DNA of 64,000 bases from Ornithodoros turicata (Eukaryota > Arthropoda > Arachnida > Ixodida > Argasidae), in assembly GCF_037126465.1 (NCBI RefSeq), contig NC_088202.1:105369962-105433961 (forward strand), given 5' to 3'. Shown here piece after piece: positions 1-11,123 of this stretch. Made by a program: the position numbers and the translations under genes. Position 1 is the first letter of the stretch; the number at the start of each line of letters is the position of its first letter. A model generated the notes under the pieces. It worked only from the letters and a program-made list of their open reading frames with translations. It had not been told where the DNA came from and did not search any database.

Positions 1-479
1 GTACTTCCCAGTCTCGACGTGACATGGCCAGCACGCCGACAGAGCAGGCTGGCAGCGAGGCTGCATCTTCTCTGACCAATAGGACTGTTCCGTTTGTTCT
101 GATAGCTCGCATTCTCGTGCTCTCATACATGCTCATTGCGTTTCAATGTTCGTTCCCAGGCTCGTTTGTCATCTTCTTTTTCTTCCCGTCTCAATATATG
201 GCTCGCTAGTCGTGTGAAAATAATTAACAAACATGTACGTCACTGTAAGGATAATCGTCGAGCTATACGCAAAAAATTGGAAATCATTTTCCTACCCTGA
301 CGATGGTGTTGGGTGAGAATGGTCTTAAGTATGATACGAGAACTAGTGTGTGCTGAGTTCTAGTTCACGTGGGAGTCCGAGACCAGAAAGGAAAGACGTA
401 GTGGTATCAGAAGTATCAAAAGAAGAAAGAGGAGGAGGCTGCCCGTTCTCCTCAACGTGTACACTTATTTCATTAACTT
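1..479. other. No recognised gene
   Basis: Only short reading frames without known motifs. The stretch lies where the 3' end of the neighbouring minus-strand gypsy relic and its LTR would be expected, but I could not identify an LTR. Confidence 0.4.
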
Positions 480-1730
480 TATATAACTTTTTCTTCAAGC
501 ATGAAAGTACAACGCGCAGCCTTACAGTCAGGCTTCATAAACAGTGCGAATTGGTTGGTAGACCTCCTCAAACGCGGTCCAGCAGCTCCCTGCGATGACT
601 GCTGATTTTCGAGCGACTCTGTAGTTACAGAAGTGTTCAACGTGTTGGGGGTTGGAACATGCTGTACCAGATTGCTCGGAGTGGAGGTCATCCCAGTCGA
701 CGGCGCAGGGATAAGAAACATATGTGGTCGTCGGTAAACACGTTGAGTTCGGTACGTCTTGCAGATCGGGTGAGCGCCTTCTGATGTGGTCCACATGACT
801 TTTCCACAGGGATCCATCGTCGAACTGTAGTTAATAGGACGCAGGTCCTGGGCATTACTTCACGGCTCCCGTTCTCCAGCGCTGTCCCGCGGGAGTAAAG
901 GCCCTAACTAAAACAGTATCGCCGGGACTGAAAGTTCTAATTGATCAGCCATCCCAGCCCATCTTCTCTTGTCTGTGTCCTCGATCCAAATCCATATTGT
1001 CAGGGTGAACGATGTCCAACGCAGTTAAAAGCGGCCCCGGAAACAGAAGGTCAGCGGGGCTTCTCTACGTTGACGTACAAGGAAGAACATGTTGAACAAG
1101 AACCTTGTCAGGCAACGTCTATCTATGTCATTGACAGACAGACGTTTTCGTGCGTGCGTTCTTGATCTCCGTTCCGCTTATCCATTAGAAGCAGGGTGGT
1201 AAGGAGAGACCAGCACCTGCAGAATGCTATTTTTCTTAAAGAAAATCTTAACTCTAAGGATATAAATTCAGACCTATTGTCCCATACGACGTCAGGTTGG
1301 CCGTGCGTAGCAAACATACGGCAAAGCCCCTCACTATCGTAGCTGCTGAAGTAGAGGTTACAATTCGATCTTCGAGCGAGTTTGAGAACTAATCTAAAAC
1401 TAGAACGAACAACTTGCCGTTGAACGGCCCCGCGAAATCGACATGGATCCCTGACGAGTGTTTCGTGGCGTGCTCCCATCTGTGTACTGGGGCTCTGGGA
1501 GTGTTGTTCCTCATCTGCTGACACGCCGTGCAAGTCATCACTGTTCGTTCTATGTCACCGTCAAAGGCATGGCACCACACGTAGCTGTGCGCTAGACCCT
1601 TCATGCGCACTATGCCAGGATGAAATGAATGCACTGGATCACTAGCACTACTGGCCTTAACTTGGGTGAAACGACCACTCTGTTTGTACGCTGAAAATTC
1701 GGCTATTCTGCAGTAACATGGCAATAATTC
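480..1730 (-). pseudogene. Decayed Ty3/gypsy pol: integrase to C-terminus
   Basis: Reading down the minus strand, the frames give the parts of a gypsy integrase in the usual order. The H2C2 zinc-binding region comes first (HPGI near 1622, CTACQQ near 1532), then FAGPFNGK. The core piece FATHGQPDVVWDN carries the second catalytic Asp and lies near 1300. A GPY/F-like module, GDTVLVRAF followed by RW and GP, sits at about 850-931. The last part is an LRRST-type pol C-terminus near 570. The parts fall in different frames and stop codons interrupt them, so no enzyme can be made. RT, RNase H and gag are not seen, and I could not place LTRs on either side. Family membership is secure from the order of motifs; the outer ends are approximate. 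Confidence 0.75.
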
Positions 1731-1812
1731 TTGGGAATTCTTGAATTGAATACAGATAATTTCATTCGGGGACGAGCTATCAGTACACAGCTTACCTTCT
1801 TCTTATCAACGC

Positions 1813-2350
1813 AACTCAACTCAACTCAACTCTTAAAGAAAGTGGCGCATAGCTCGTTGGAAATTGGCCACAGAACACTGAGTTAATGACGAGAACGCAG
1901 GAGACGATGAAAAACGGTGAGTAGATGAAATGCAGGAGATGATTGAGGAGAGGATGGTGTAGGACGCAACGCCCCGAAGGGCGACTAAATCAGAGGGTGG
2001 TAGAAAGTGTGAGCGGAATGTCTTTTGCACGAAAGTGGACGATGAGGAAGGTGTTAAGGTAAGTTGAATAGCAAGAGCAGACGAGAACAAAGTGATCTAT
2101 GGTCTCATCCAAACGATAGTGAGGACAATGAGGGGAAGAAATACGGCGAATACGGCAGAGAAAAAAAATGAGAGAGGAACGCGACAGCGGAAGAGCGCGT
2201 TAAAGGAGCATTAAAGTGATATCTATCATGGCAAAAAACTGCTGTCGTCTTGTAAAGCAGTAAGAGATGTGAGCATGGAAGAAGTGCTCTAATGTAGAAG
2301 ACGACGACTCGAGAAGACGAGCGCGCGATAGAACGAAGCGTCAAGTCATC
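1813..2350 (-). mobile_element. LINE 3' end with pentamer tail (fragment)
   Basis: In shifting minus-strand frames the translation includes a cysteine-histidine segment of the CPHC..ETIDH type, which is usual at the C-terminus of RNase H-bearing LINE ORF2 proteins. The segment ends at its downstream side in four exact AACTC units (1813-1832), read as a tandem GAGTT tail on the element strand. Many I-type LINEs end in simple tandem tails, so the tail and the coding remnant support each other. The rest of ORF2 is missing and frameshifts are frequent. The upstream limit is uncertain. Confidence 0.45.
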
Positions 2351-2678
2351 CTGTCATTTGGAGCCTCCCACACCGAAAAATAGCGGTTTGAAATAGCGTC
2401 GAGAGCCGCCGCCTTTCTGACCATCTGCGGCCGCTTCTGAAACATCTTGCACCTCCCGCTTCCTCCCTCCCCTCTGCTATGGCTTCCTTCTACTAACATG
2501 TCACCGTGGGTCTCATGAGCCTCTAGCGATTACTCCGCACCAAACCCTGGCCAATCGCCCTGTGTGGCTGGTGGCCACTGTTCCTAGTGGTGGAAGAAGA
2601 AGAAGTAGTCATAGTACAGTTGGACATCCTCATAGCCGGCCGATCTCTCTTGGGGCTAATGGCCATTCTCCGTGGGAC

Positions 2679-2710
2679 GACGAAGAAGAAGAAGAAGAAG
2701 AAGAAGAAGC
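2679..2710. repeat. GAA/AAG microsatellite
   Basis: About ten consecutive GAA-type triplets, with two shorter GAAGAAGAA tracts nearby (about 2595 and 2761). They give rise to Arg- and Glu-rich reading frames that should not be taken as proteins. Confidence 0.9.
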
Positions 2711-2904
2711 GTAATTCCCTTGCGAATGCGGGGCCATGGGCAGTGGGTATGCCTGAGGCGGAAGAAGAAGAAGAATTCCAAGCCTCGCCATCTTGGCGAA
2801 TGTAAGTCGTGCCGTAAAGAGGCGTTTCCTTCAACGCCTGTTGTTCCCCCAGCCGTAGCCCCACATCTGGCGCAGTCAACAACGGACTCCCTCGACCAGA
2901 CAGC

Positions 2905-3072
2905 ATGCCGTTATTCAACTGGACCGACGCAACGCCCAGTGAGTTACATGCCTTGACAATCGACTTTCTCAGAGCTGAGCTTGACCGCCGTGGATTGGAA
3001 ACTACTGGCCTAAAAGATGAATACGTACCGCGATACAAAAATCGCGCTATAGAACCTCGTGAAGTGAAATGA
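2905..3072 (+). CDS. Truncated SAP-like reading frame
   Basis: A 55-codon frame opens with ATG at 2905. Residues 13-41 resemble a SAP DNA-binding helix pair: a Leu-rich first helix (FLRAELDRRGL), then a TTGLKDE turn and start of a second helix, as in the family pattern L..EL..RGL...G.K..L. The last third (from about 3034) is supplied by the start of the 745-bp repeat, so the natural C-terminus has been lost. SAP domains occur in chromatin proteins and also at the start of some retroelement gag proteins; the location among relics favours the second. No splice sites were placed with confidence. Confidence 0.4.
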   Translation: MPLFNWTDATPSELHALTIDFLRAELDRRGLETTGLKDEYVPRYKNRAIEPREVK

Positions 3073-3780
3073 TTGGTCCGCGTGAGAAAGGCACGATCTT
3101 AATATTAATAATTGGTGGCGCCGGCTATGATCATGAGCGACGCCACGGTAGATAGATTGGTCTATTTGTGAACAATTTCATGATGCAAAGGCAGCTATGG
3201 CCTTAGTGTAACCTTTAGTGGAAATTAATATATACATGAGCGATGTACTCGAGAATATTTTCCATTGCAATTACAAAAGAGTAGACAGGGACGTCCAGAG
3301 ATCGCTATTGCAGACCTGCTGTTCGTCAATCAGTACCAATGTAGCTAGATTTACGGGATCACTTATTTTTAGTACGCACCCGACGTAACCACTCGCGGCA
3401 GTAAGCAAACAAGAAAATGAGCCAGCTGCTGGGAGTCCATTTTCAATGCGGTCGCAGTTATGTTGCTGTCTTCATGTATCTTTGAATGAAGCGGTAGCAT
3501 ACGTTTCTCGGCGCTTATCATCACTCTTATACGGTGTTTTATGAAGGCCTGCGGTTGAATTATTCGTAAACAAGTGGCGATATCTACATATCTAAAAGAT
3601 TTCTTTTTATCGAGCATAGCAATTAGCATGCGCTCATTAATTAAATAAAAAGCCCGTTTTTATTGGACGCTTCCGGAACCTCTATTTTATTAAAAAAAAC
3701 TCTATTAAAGAAACCGCGTTGACACTTGGTGATTTTCTCCAGTAATTAATTGATTGGCATTTGAGTCCCAAATTCTCCTC
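3034..3780. repeat. 745-bp dispersed repeat, copy 1
   Basis: Nearly identical in sequence and orientation to 7133-7885. By eye the two differ at roughly 14 positions plus one 8-bp insertion in copy 2. Homology starts sharply at CAAAAATCGCGC and ends near CCCAAATTCT. The ends are not TG/CA, show no terminal inverted repeat, and no primer-binding site follows copy 1. Each copy contains the same 86-codon minus-strand frame (3369-3629 here). The ends look like those of a mobile element or a segmental duplication of unknown type. Confidence 0.85.
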
Positions 3781-5140
3781 TATGACACTTTCCGCAGTTT
3801 GCACACTTTTCTTCAGCGTGAGTCTCTCTCATAGGAGTCCCGTCTTTATTTTAATGTGCGAGGGCTCTCTTGCACTACGAATATACGGTTTCCAAACTGC
3901 ACACTGTCACTGCAACATGACGATTTGGAGCTTGAAACTGGAGCCCTGGTGTACACTGTCTATGAAATGATACCAAGTGAATCATGTCAAACGTGATGTT
4001 TAGTGGAAGATGGCTTTCTTGGTTGTGCATTCTGCATGACAAAGATGTAACACGATATGCTCTTGTAAAGAAGATAAGTGATGTTATGCTCTGTGAATAA
4101 AGTGAATATGCATTTTTCAAGTTCAACATTTATTCTTGCATATATGCATTTCAAGATACAATGAATGTGCAGGGAGGTGACAAAACAATACGTTTATTGT
4201 TTTGTGACCTCCCTGCAATGACAATATATATCTCAGGAATAACAATGTACAGGTAGACTATGTAAATTTGTTGCACCCAATTTTCATACATGCTGAATTT
4301 TAAATTTTTGTTTTGCTGCCTATGTGTTCAGTGCATTACAAATTGCTTAATGCAAACCACACTTTGTTAATTTCAAGGACATAAGTAGAGTAGACAAGCG
4401 AGCTGGTGTATACGATTGAACGGAAACATCTCCTTGAGTCTGAGGAGCAACGAAGGGGGGGAAAAACTACACAGGACGGACACGCTCCCATCTACGATAT
4501 TCCTACCTTGAAGGAACCGCCACTTCGACACCATAAAATATTCAGTAAGTTTCACTGTGGCAGGCCCTGCCACTGCAAATTTCCTGAATTGAAATCCTTC
4601 AAATTGTGTCATAATGTTAAATACGCCAATATTTTTGCAAGTAGTTGACATGCTGGAGGACACTCCTCCTGTAGCTAAGGCAACTACAGAGAGTTCCAAG
4701 AGGCCGAAGGTAAACCTACAGCTGCATGAATGTTATCAAGAGTAGTGCATTCTCAAGAAATAATTTTCTTATAGCATATATGTGCATGCCTATTAACTGA
4801 AACAATGATCACAGTTCCCCAACAAGTTTTAATTCCTGAGGGTGTATACTGTAGAGGTGGGCTGGATCTACAACAGTTAATACAAGGTATTATATACTAT
4901 GAATACCTTTAAAAATCTCATGTGACACATATGCTTTTACTTTTTGGAGGTGCTGCGGTGATCGAAGTTTGTGGGCACTGCTCAGGTTTTGCACCCATTT
5001 CTTGAGTATGTCGAGGCAGCTCTGAAGGAGAGAACACTGGTTAGGATGCAACTAGTTAAAAATAAATATGTTGTTTAGCAAAAGCATTGCATAAATGTTT
5101 AAAACATCAGTTTAAAACGGGGTTTACAATCCCGATTTCT
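3781..5140. other. No secure gene; hairpin and possible short exons
   Basis: AT-rich sequence. It holds the hairpin at 4169-4216 and two exon-like patches that I could not join: a plus-strand frame ending at a GTAAAC donor near 4709, and a minus-strand frame near 4943-5023 behind a pyrimidine-rich acceptor. Neither shows a known domain. Confidence 0.3.
4169..4216. repeat. Short near-perfect hairpin
   Basis: Arms of 22 bp (4169-4190 and 4195-4216), starting GCAGGGAGGTGACAAAAC, pair with a single mismatch around a 4-base loop. No target duplication or element body is visible, so it could be a tiny foldback element or a structured RNA. Confidence 0.7.
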
Positions 5141-5141
5141 T

Positions 5142-5410
5142 TTAGAAATTGCAACGTCTAAACGCTGTTTTAAAAAGAATTATAGCTTCATCACCAAGAC
5201 AATGCTGGGTGAAGGGGCCTAAGGTGCATATAAAACTCTCTGAAGTGATGTGATCCATGATGTGAACATGTAGAGAGAATGGGCAAAATTGAGAGAGGCT
5301 CATCACAGTGCGTGCACTGAGGTAATTCCTCCCCGTAACGTAGGAACCCGTGGATGAGGAACACATGATACTTATCTGCAAGCTCGATCGCATCACACTG
5401 CACAGACGAT
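5142..5410 (-). mobile_element. LINE ORF2 C-terminal fragment
   Basis: The minus-strand translation holds GFLRYGEELPQCTHCDEPLS and then a second cysteine after LSTC. This resembles the post-RNase H zinc-binding tail of LINE ORF2 proteins (pattern HGYLLRGE..P.C..C.EPL). The frame is followed by stop codons, and no RT or endonuclease part lies nearby. It is a 5'-truncated or deleted copy. Assignment rests on this single motif. Confidence 0.45.
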
Positions 5411-5578
5411 CCTCTGGGTAGCCCCCGTGAGGAAACCTGTATTGAGAGACCACTTTTGAAACACTGCTACAAATAACATAAGAAGCTACAAACTATTATT
5501 AACATTATTAATTATTAATAAAAATTATTATTATCGCAACAAGCTTACAACATAGCTCAGACACAAAGGCGGTATCTA

Positions 5579-6456
5579 CAGGGTGTCCCAGAAAACGTGT
5601 CATTGAATTATAATAAAAAAACTACGCCACCTAGAATCATGCGGTCAACAGCATTTGTTCTTATTAGGTTTTTGCCACCTCCAAATGTGAATGTCATGTA
5701 CTCCAAGTTTAATTATGTAAATATTTACGAACTGAACTCGGAAATTTGCCAAGTAAAGGTCACTTTTTTACCCCACCAATATGGAGAGCGTGCCGAATTC
5801 ACTCAAATTCATGATAATTCACAGTGATACTCACGAGCTATCCCATCGGAAAAAATAGCCGAATATCATGCTTTTCGGAGCACCGGACCATAGCGCGCGA
5901 TGACTTTTTGAGCGCAATCGCTCGCAGTGCGACGAAAGGAGGTTCCGAAGCCAGCCCACAGAGTGATAGTAGAAAAAGTAACAGTTCCTAAAATTGGGAG
6001 AGGGAAAGCATTATCCCAGCGAAAGTCGGACGTGATAAGCCGTGCCTGTTTTATCTCTTTCTGCGATGTCGGGGAGGGCTGGGCTTCCAACCTCCTTTCG
6101 TCGGACTGACAAAGATTGCGCTGAAAAATTCATCGTGCGCTATTCTCTGCGGCCTCCGTAGAGCATGATGTACGGCTATTTTTTTCCGATGGGATAGCTT
6201 CTGAATATCCCTGTCAATTATGATTAATTTGACTAAATTAGACACGCTCTTCACATTGGTGGGGTAAAAAAGTGACCTTTACTAGGCAAATTTCCGACTT
6301 GAGCTCGGAAAAATTTACATAATTAAATTTACGTTACACGAAATTCACACGAGGAGGTGGCAAAAACCCAGTAAGAACAAATGCCATTGACCGCATGACT
6401 CTAGGTGGTGTAGTTTTTTTATTATAATTCAATGACACGTTTTCTGGGACACCCTG
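5579..6456. mobile_element. Mariner-type long-TIR element (foldback)
   Basis: The ends are perfect inverts, CAGGGTGTCCCAGAAAACG at each side, flanked by a TA dinucleotide (5577-5578 and 6457-6458), as expected for Tc1/mariner targets. The inverted arms continue for roughly 370 bp each, so nearly the whole 878 bp folds back on itself. No transposase frame is present, so the element would depend on an enzyme made elsewhere. Arm divergence is moderate (roughly 15% by eye), suggesting an old copy. Confidence 0.85.
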
Positions 6457-6914
6457 TATAAGTCACACCACACCAACGTTACGTAGGATTCTTTGTCACA
6501 AATCAAACCAAGGCACAAAACAATACCAATACATGAAAAAGATTGACTCTCTTGGCCTCATTACGTCGCAATACTGAACTTGTGCGCGAAAGTGATTCAA
6601 AGAAATGACTGTGCACTTGCTTCCGTAGAGAACACCGTGTATACCGTGCTAGCAATGCATGCAGAAAAGCGCTCGAATGCTCGCACATATTGATGACAAC
6701 ACTATCAGTGTAGTGTAACGTGTTCTCTCCAGCATATTATGCACTCAAACTGTATTTGCCACCGGGTAAAATGCAAGTGTGTTCGATTGAACCTCGGAAG
6801 AGCGATCAAACAACTTGCACCCAGTGCTGGTTTTGGGCAAAAAAAAAACTTCATAATTGTCAAATAAATGTACAAAATGGACGCCTATTTATTCCTTGAT
6901 AAAGAATGACTCAC

Positions 6915-7060
6915 CTGTAGAAATTTCAGCCCTGTATCCTTACCGGTACGGTTGGTACGACCGTAATTGGAAAAAGTTGCCATGATCGCTGCAGCGACTG
7001 TTTTGGGTACAGTAAGATGGCGGCCGGTTGCCGCACGCTCGCGCTCCCTATCCGCGATCC
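6915..7060 (-). other. Possible first exon with CpG-rich leader
   Basis: On the minus strand an ATG at 6983 opens 23 codons that end exactly at CTACAG|GTGAGT (donor at 6914/6913), a strong consensus 5' splice site in phase 0. Upstream lies CpG-rich sequence with GGCCGCCATCTTA (7014-7028), which resembles a YY1-type element often found at transcription starts. No downstream exon could be linked and the peptide is not recognised. Chance is a real alternative. Confidence 0.25.
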
Positions 7061-7132
7061 AGCCTTTTACAATGGAGATCAGTGATTGAAACATGCATCA
7101 AGCCTTTTCTGTTGGTTGAATGTCGTTGCGAA

Positions 7133-7885
7133 ATCAAAAATCGCGCTATAGAAGCTCGTGAAGTGAAATGATTGGTCCGCGTGAGAAAGGCACGATCTTA
7201 ATATTAATAATTGGTGGCGCCGACTATGATCATGAGCGACGCCACGGTAGATAGATTGGTCTATTTGTGAACAATTTCATGATGCAAAGGCAGCTATGGC
7301 CTTAGTGTAACCTTTAGTGGAAATTAATATACATGTATACATGAACGATGTACTCGAGAATATTTTCCATAGCAATTACAAAAGAGTAGACAGGGACTTC
7401 CAGAGATCGCTATTGCAGACCTGCTGTTCGTCAATCAGTACCAATGTAGCTAGATTTACGGGATCACTTATTTTTAGTACGTACCCGACGTAACCACTCG
7501 CGGCAGTAAGCAAACAAGAAAATGAGCCAGCTGCTGGGAGTCCATTTTCAATGCGGTCGCAGTTATGTCGCTGTCTTCATCTATCTTTGAATGAAGCGGT
7601 AGCATACGTTTCTCGGCGTTTATCATCACTCTTATACGGTGTTTTATGAAGGCCTGCGGTTGAATTATTCGTAAACAAGTGGCGATATCTACATATCTAA
7701 AAGATTTCTTTTTATCGAGCATAGCAATTAGCATGCGCTCATTAATTAAACAAAAAGCCCGTTTTTATTGGACACTTCCGGAACCTCTATTTTATTATAA
7801 AAAACTCTATTAAAGAAACCGCGTCGACACTTGGTGATTTTCTCCAGTAATTAATTGATTGGCATTTGAGTCCCAAATTCTTCTC
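7133..7885. repeat. 745-bp dispersed repeat, copy 2
   Basis: Second copy of the segment at 3034-3780, same orientation, about 4.1 kb away. It keeps the 86-codon minus-strand frame (7474-7734). The four base changes seen in that frame all change the amino acid (S/N, H/D, N/D, A/T), so selection on a protein is not supported. The flanking sequence differs completely from that of copy 1. Confidence 0.85.
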
Positions 7886-9060
7886 TGTATGGATCTTACT
7901 TTCATCTCGAAGACCCCAATACATCTATGGTAGAGGCTAGCGGTCCAATAGTCACAACGAAATAAAAGACGACGGTAGTTTCGTTTTCCGAAACACACGG
8001 ACTCGGGCCGCGCATGAGCTCATGGGCAAGCGCATTTGTTCTATGGCTACGTCGGTGGCATCAATTTTAGTGCAGTCTTGTTGACCACACTCGCTTAAAG
8101 CCTTCGCCTTCTCCGCTGAGTCTTGACGAAGTCTACCCTCACACAAATTTCGAGCCGTCACTCAGGACTCGACGGTAGAATGATTCTGCCAGTAATCCTC
8201 AACAGCAGACCCCCGAGCTGGATTGCACAACTCATCGATTCTATCACCTGCTCTCCACGACTTGAATCGACACCGAGCTGCGGTCCGGAGGAGGTTCCGT
8301 CACATCACATGCCACACCTCCGGAGACAGCATCCCACGTTGAAGTGATACCATGAAAGGCGTGTTCTTACAACGTGCTTCGGATTAGCGCCGTCTGTACC
8401 AATGTCCAGGGACAGAGCAATCTACACAACTGCTCTAAGGCATGCGCTAGCTGCTGGGCTGTCGCCAACACACAGGAGCTGCAACTGCGCAAGTCAAGCT
8501 AGTTAACGAAAGAGTCATATTGGCGAATGTTCAGCCGCTCTGCTTCTACAGGGACAGGCATGAACTAATCCATACTTCCAGGTGTGGACGACACTGTGTG
8601 CAACACTCAGTATACTGTGCTATCTTATCGAAACTACTAAATTACACTGCGCCTACGGTAGTGATCTGCAGGCAGGTAAAGCCAATTTTATGAGCAAGTG
8701 TACCTGAAATCTAAGATTGTGTGTATTTTTCAAACGAAGGCATTGTTGCGCTTTCGGATTCTTCATATTTAGGACTGTCACACTTTTTGTTTCTAGCCGT
8801 GTTCACAATGTATTTAAATTGAACCAGAACATAATTGAAGAAGTTGAACCCGCATTAGGCTCAACAGAACCCCCAGACAGAAACAACAGAAATATTTCTT
8901 GCCCCATCCGATAATGGAGTGCCTTGTCATCGAATGTTGCTCATATACCCTTTATTACTGTGCTTTTGTTAAGCTGTTCGACCTTGTACAAATCCCCTGA
9001 TGTAGCGCTTATAAAGTACTTCAGGTATAATAAATGAAATAAAAAATACTATATGATGTG
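7886..9060. other. No recognised gene
   Basis: Short frames only. A minus-strand frame (7952-8161) with several cysteines is open next to the repeat edge but matches nothing I know. Confidence 0.35.
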
Positions 9061-9063
9061 TAT

Positions 9064-9143
9064 AAAAAAAAAGTATCACTCCAGGAATTGAACCCAAGAA
9101 CGCAAATCCACAACGCGCTCACTATACCACAAGACCAGCAACG
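9064..9143 (-). other. tRNA-like relic or SINE head
   Basis: The minus strand has an A-box-like TGGTATAGTGAGCG, a B box GGTTCAATTCC and a run of T residues about 12 nt after it, the order expected for an RNA polymerase III unit. The anticodon-arm position reads GTTGTGGAT, similar to tRNA-His. The acceptor ends pair poorly and the arms are imperfect, so it is not a functional tRNA gene. A tRNA-derived SINE head or a tRNA pseudogene is more likely. Confidence 0.45.
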
Positions 9144-9144
9144 C

Positions 9145-10331
9145 AACAACACGGCGCGAAGAATTTGGTTAGAAATACTCTGAAAGCCATCGTAGGCGTA
9201 TCGTGTACTTTTTTCGTCGTGGGAAAAAAATTAGGACCTCTTGCAACTGCGCATAAAGTTGCAGAGAGCACAAGACAGGCCAGTCTTTCATGTCCAATGT
9301 GGACACTTTTTGGGGAAGCCCTGGTTTTGACGTAATTAAAGGATTAAGAGACGCCAATGTGTTCTGCCATGAAGCCAACACGGCGAAAATAAGTCTCTCA
9401 GGAAAAAAAGTGTGACGGTCTCGAGCTACCAATCTACTTGTGGACAATCGAGGAACCTTCTGCCGTCACGCCTAGATGTGGACACTTTTTTCAAACCCTC
9501 ACTACTAATGGATATTTTATGGAAAGCAGACGGAATGTATAGCTTCAATGGAAGGCATCGAGTTCGCAGGTTAAGCCAACTTTAAGAGTAGGTGTCCCGC
9601 AATTCTGGGAATAGTGACCGTCTGCTACGAACATTGCGAGCGGTTTCTTGCTGTCTTGTTCTATCCTTTATATGAATTATATCACGTTTTCTAAAAAAAA
9701 CAAAGCATATATGCAGCCTGACACAATAAGGTTGCAATCACAAGAGTGGCTTCTGTGCAATCTCAGAATTCACAGTAGCAGAAAGCAAGCGATGACGGCG
9801 GTATTGTGGCGCCACCTGTTAGCCACTGAAGCAACTGTGCGGAGAAAACGGTTGGAGGGGCTGCACGCTGTCGGGAAGCACTGGGGCTTCGCTGTACAAG
9901 ACGCAGTTAATTTCTTGCTGCACCACTTGTTCTTCCCTTGGTTTCTGCGGTCCCAAAAAATTGTGGTTGTGTCGGTGACAGCCTTCAAACCCTCCGTTTC
10001 AGGTATCACGCAGCCGGAGAACGCATGGCGTCTCCGAAGCGGTAGCAGACGCTCCGGCCTGCGCAGTGTTGCTCACCTCGATCATGTGATCCCAGGTCCA
10101 ATGAGGAGAGTCCCTACCACTCGCGTCACATAGTGACGCGCGTGGCGGCGCTCATCACGTGTCTATCGTGAAGGCGAAGGAGGGTGTTTCGCGCGCGGGA
10201 GGTTCATGGAGCTATTGCAGGCGTCCCAATTTCGCTACGGTTGCACTAATTGTGGGAAACTGTTTTCGGTTGCCTAACATTCCATACCGACCAAAAACAG
10301 AAACAAAGTTGTGTGCCTCTAAAGTGCTCCT
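9145..10331. other. No recognised gene
   Basis: A plus-strand frame of 161 codons (9648-10133) has no known motif. Around 10110-10160 there is a GTGACGC-rich palindromic patch. Nothing further is supported. Confidence 0.35.
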
Positions 10332-10335
10332 TTAA

Positions 10336-10623
10336 GTAGCGGCTCTACCCAACGCGATCGGTGTACTCTGTCCCTCGTACTCCGGTGCCTCTACTAATAA
10401 GAGTCTTCCAGAGCCACGAGCGCGATACGCGCCCCAACGAAGTTTCCAAGGCGGCTCATTGGTTTTGCGGCCTCCGCTTCCTCCATAAACAGGAGCAGCA
10501 TTCATGCACGCGCTCCGACCTTCAAGCTGGAGCGTGCGAGTTCATCAAGAGCGCCACGCTCCGGAAAAGGAATGACACCGTTTAGTAAAAAGGAGCGCGC
10601 TCCCTGCGCTCTGGACCCGCTAC
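10336..10623. mobile_element. TTAA-flanked short TIR element (a)
   Basis: TTAA occurs at both edges (10332-10335 and 10624-10627), with inverted ends GTAGCGGCTC and GTAGCGGGTC. TTAA duplication is the signature of piggyBac-type transposition. The 288-bp body has no transposase. It shares its right TTAA with the next element. Confidence 0.6.
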
Positions 10624-10627
10624 TTAA

Positions 10628-11119
10628 AGGGGCAGTGAGGTGACATCTAACATCGCTCGAAATCCTGCGTCGTCTGTCAAGCTGTCCACCAGGCGTCACC
10701 ATGCAAAATATTTTCACTCTGCGGTACGTTATAGCGGTGCAATCGAATTTACAAAAATCAGTCGGAGAAAGCAGCCGCGGACGGCCGACACGATGCTCTG
10801 GTGACGTGCAAGGCTCCGTACCTTGTTTCTTCGTTTTCTCTTCGCAGCTCACGCGCCTGCTATACATGCTTGAGCTGTGCCGCTGTACTTCACTGGACAC
10901 GTGAGGGAAGTAGCATACGTTACGACGTCCTCTCGTTCTGCAATGCGCTCCTTTCACGAGGAGAAGGATTTTTCAAAGGTGTGCCGAACAGAGCCCTCGC
11001 GCTCGCTCTGTAGGTCACATACGGTCATCGTTCTCTTGCATAGGAAGTCATTTTATTAATTGGAAAACACTCTGCAGCAAAAAACGAAAAAAGAAAAAGG
11101 GGGTCACCTCAGCGCTCCT
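10628..11119. mobile_element. TTAA-flanked short TIR element (b)
   Basis: Lies between TTAA at 10624-10627 and TTAA at 11120-11123. The inverted ends are AGGGGCAGTGAGGTGAC and AGGAGCGCTGAGGTGAC. It is a different family from the neighbour on its left but with the same target type, and non-coding (492 bp). The two may have been mobilised by the same class of enzyme. Confidence 0.65.
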
Positions 11120-11123
11120 TTAA

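Noticed and set aside
2672..2956. Arg/Glu-rich protein
   Set aside because: Created by the GAA microsatellite read in different frames.
3034..7885. LTR pair of a retrotransposon
   Set aside because: Direct copies 4.1 kb apart suggested LTRs, but ends are not TG/CA, there is no primer-binding site or polypurine tract, no target duplication, and no pol inside.
9064..9143. Functional tRNA-His gene
   Set aside because: A and B boxes and a terminator are present, but the acceptor stem does not pair.
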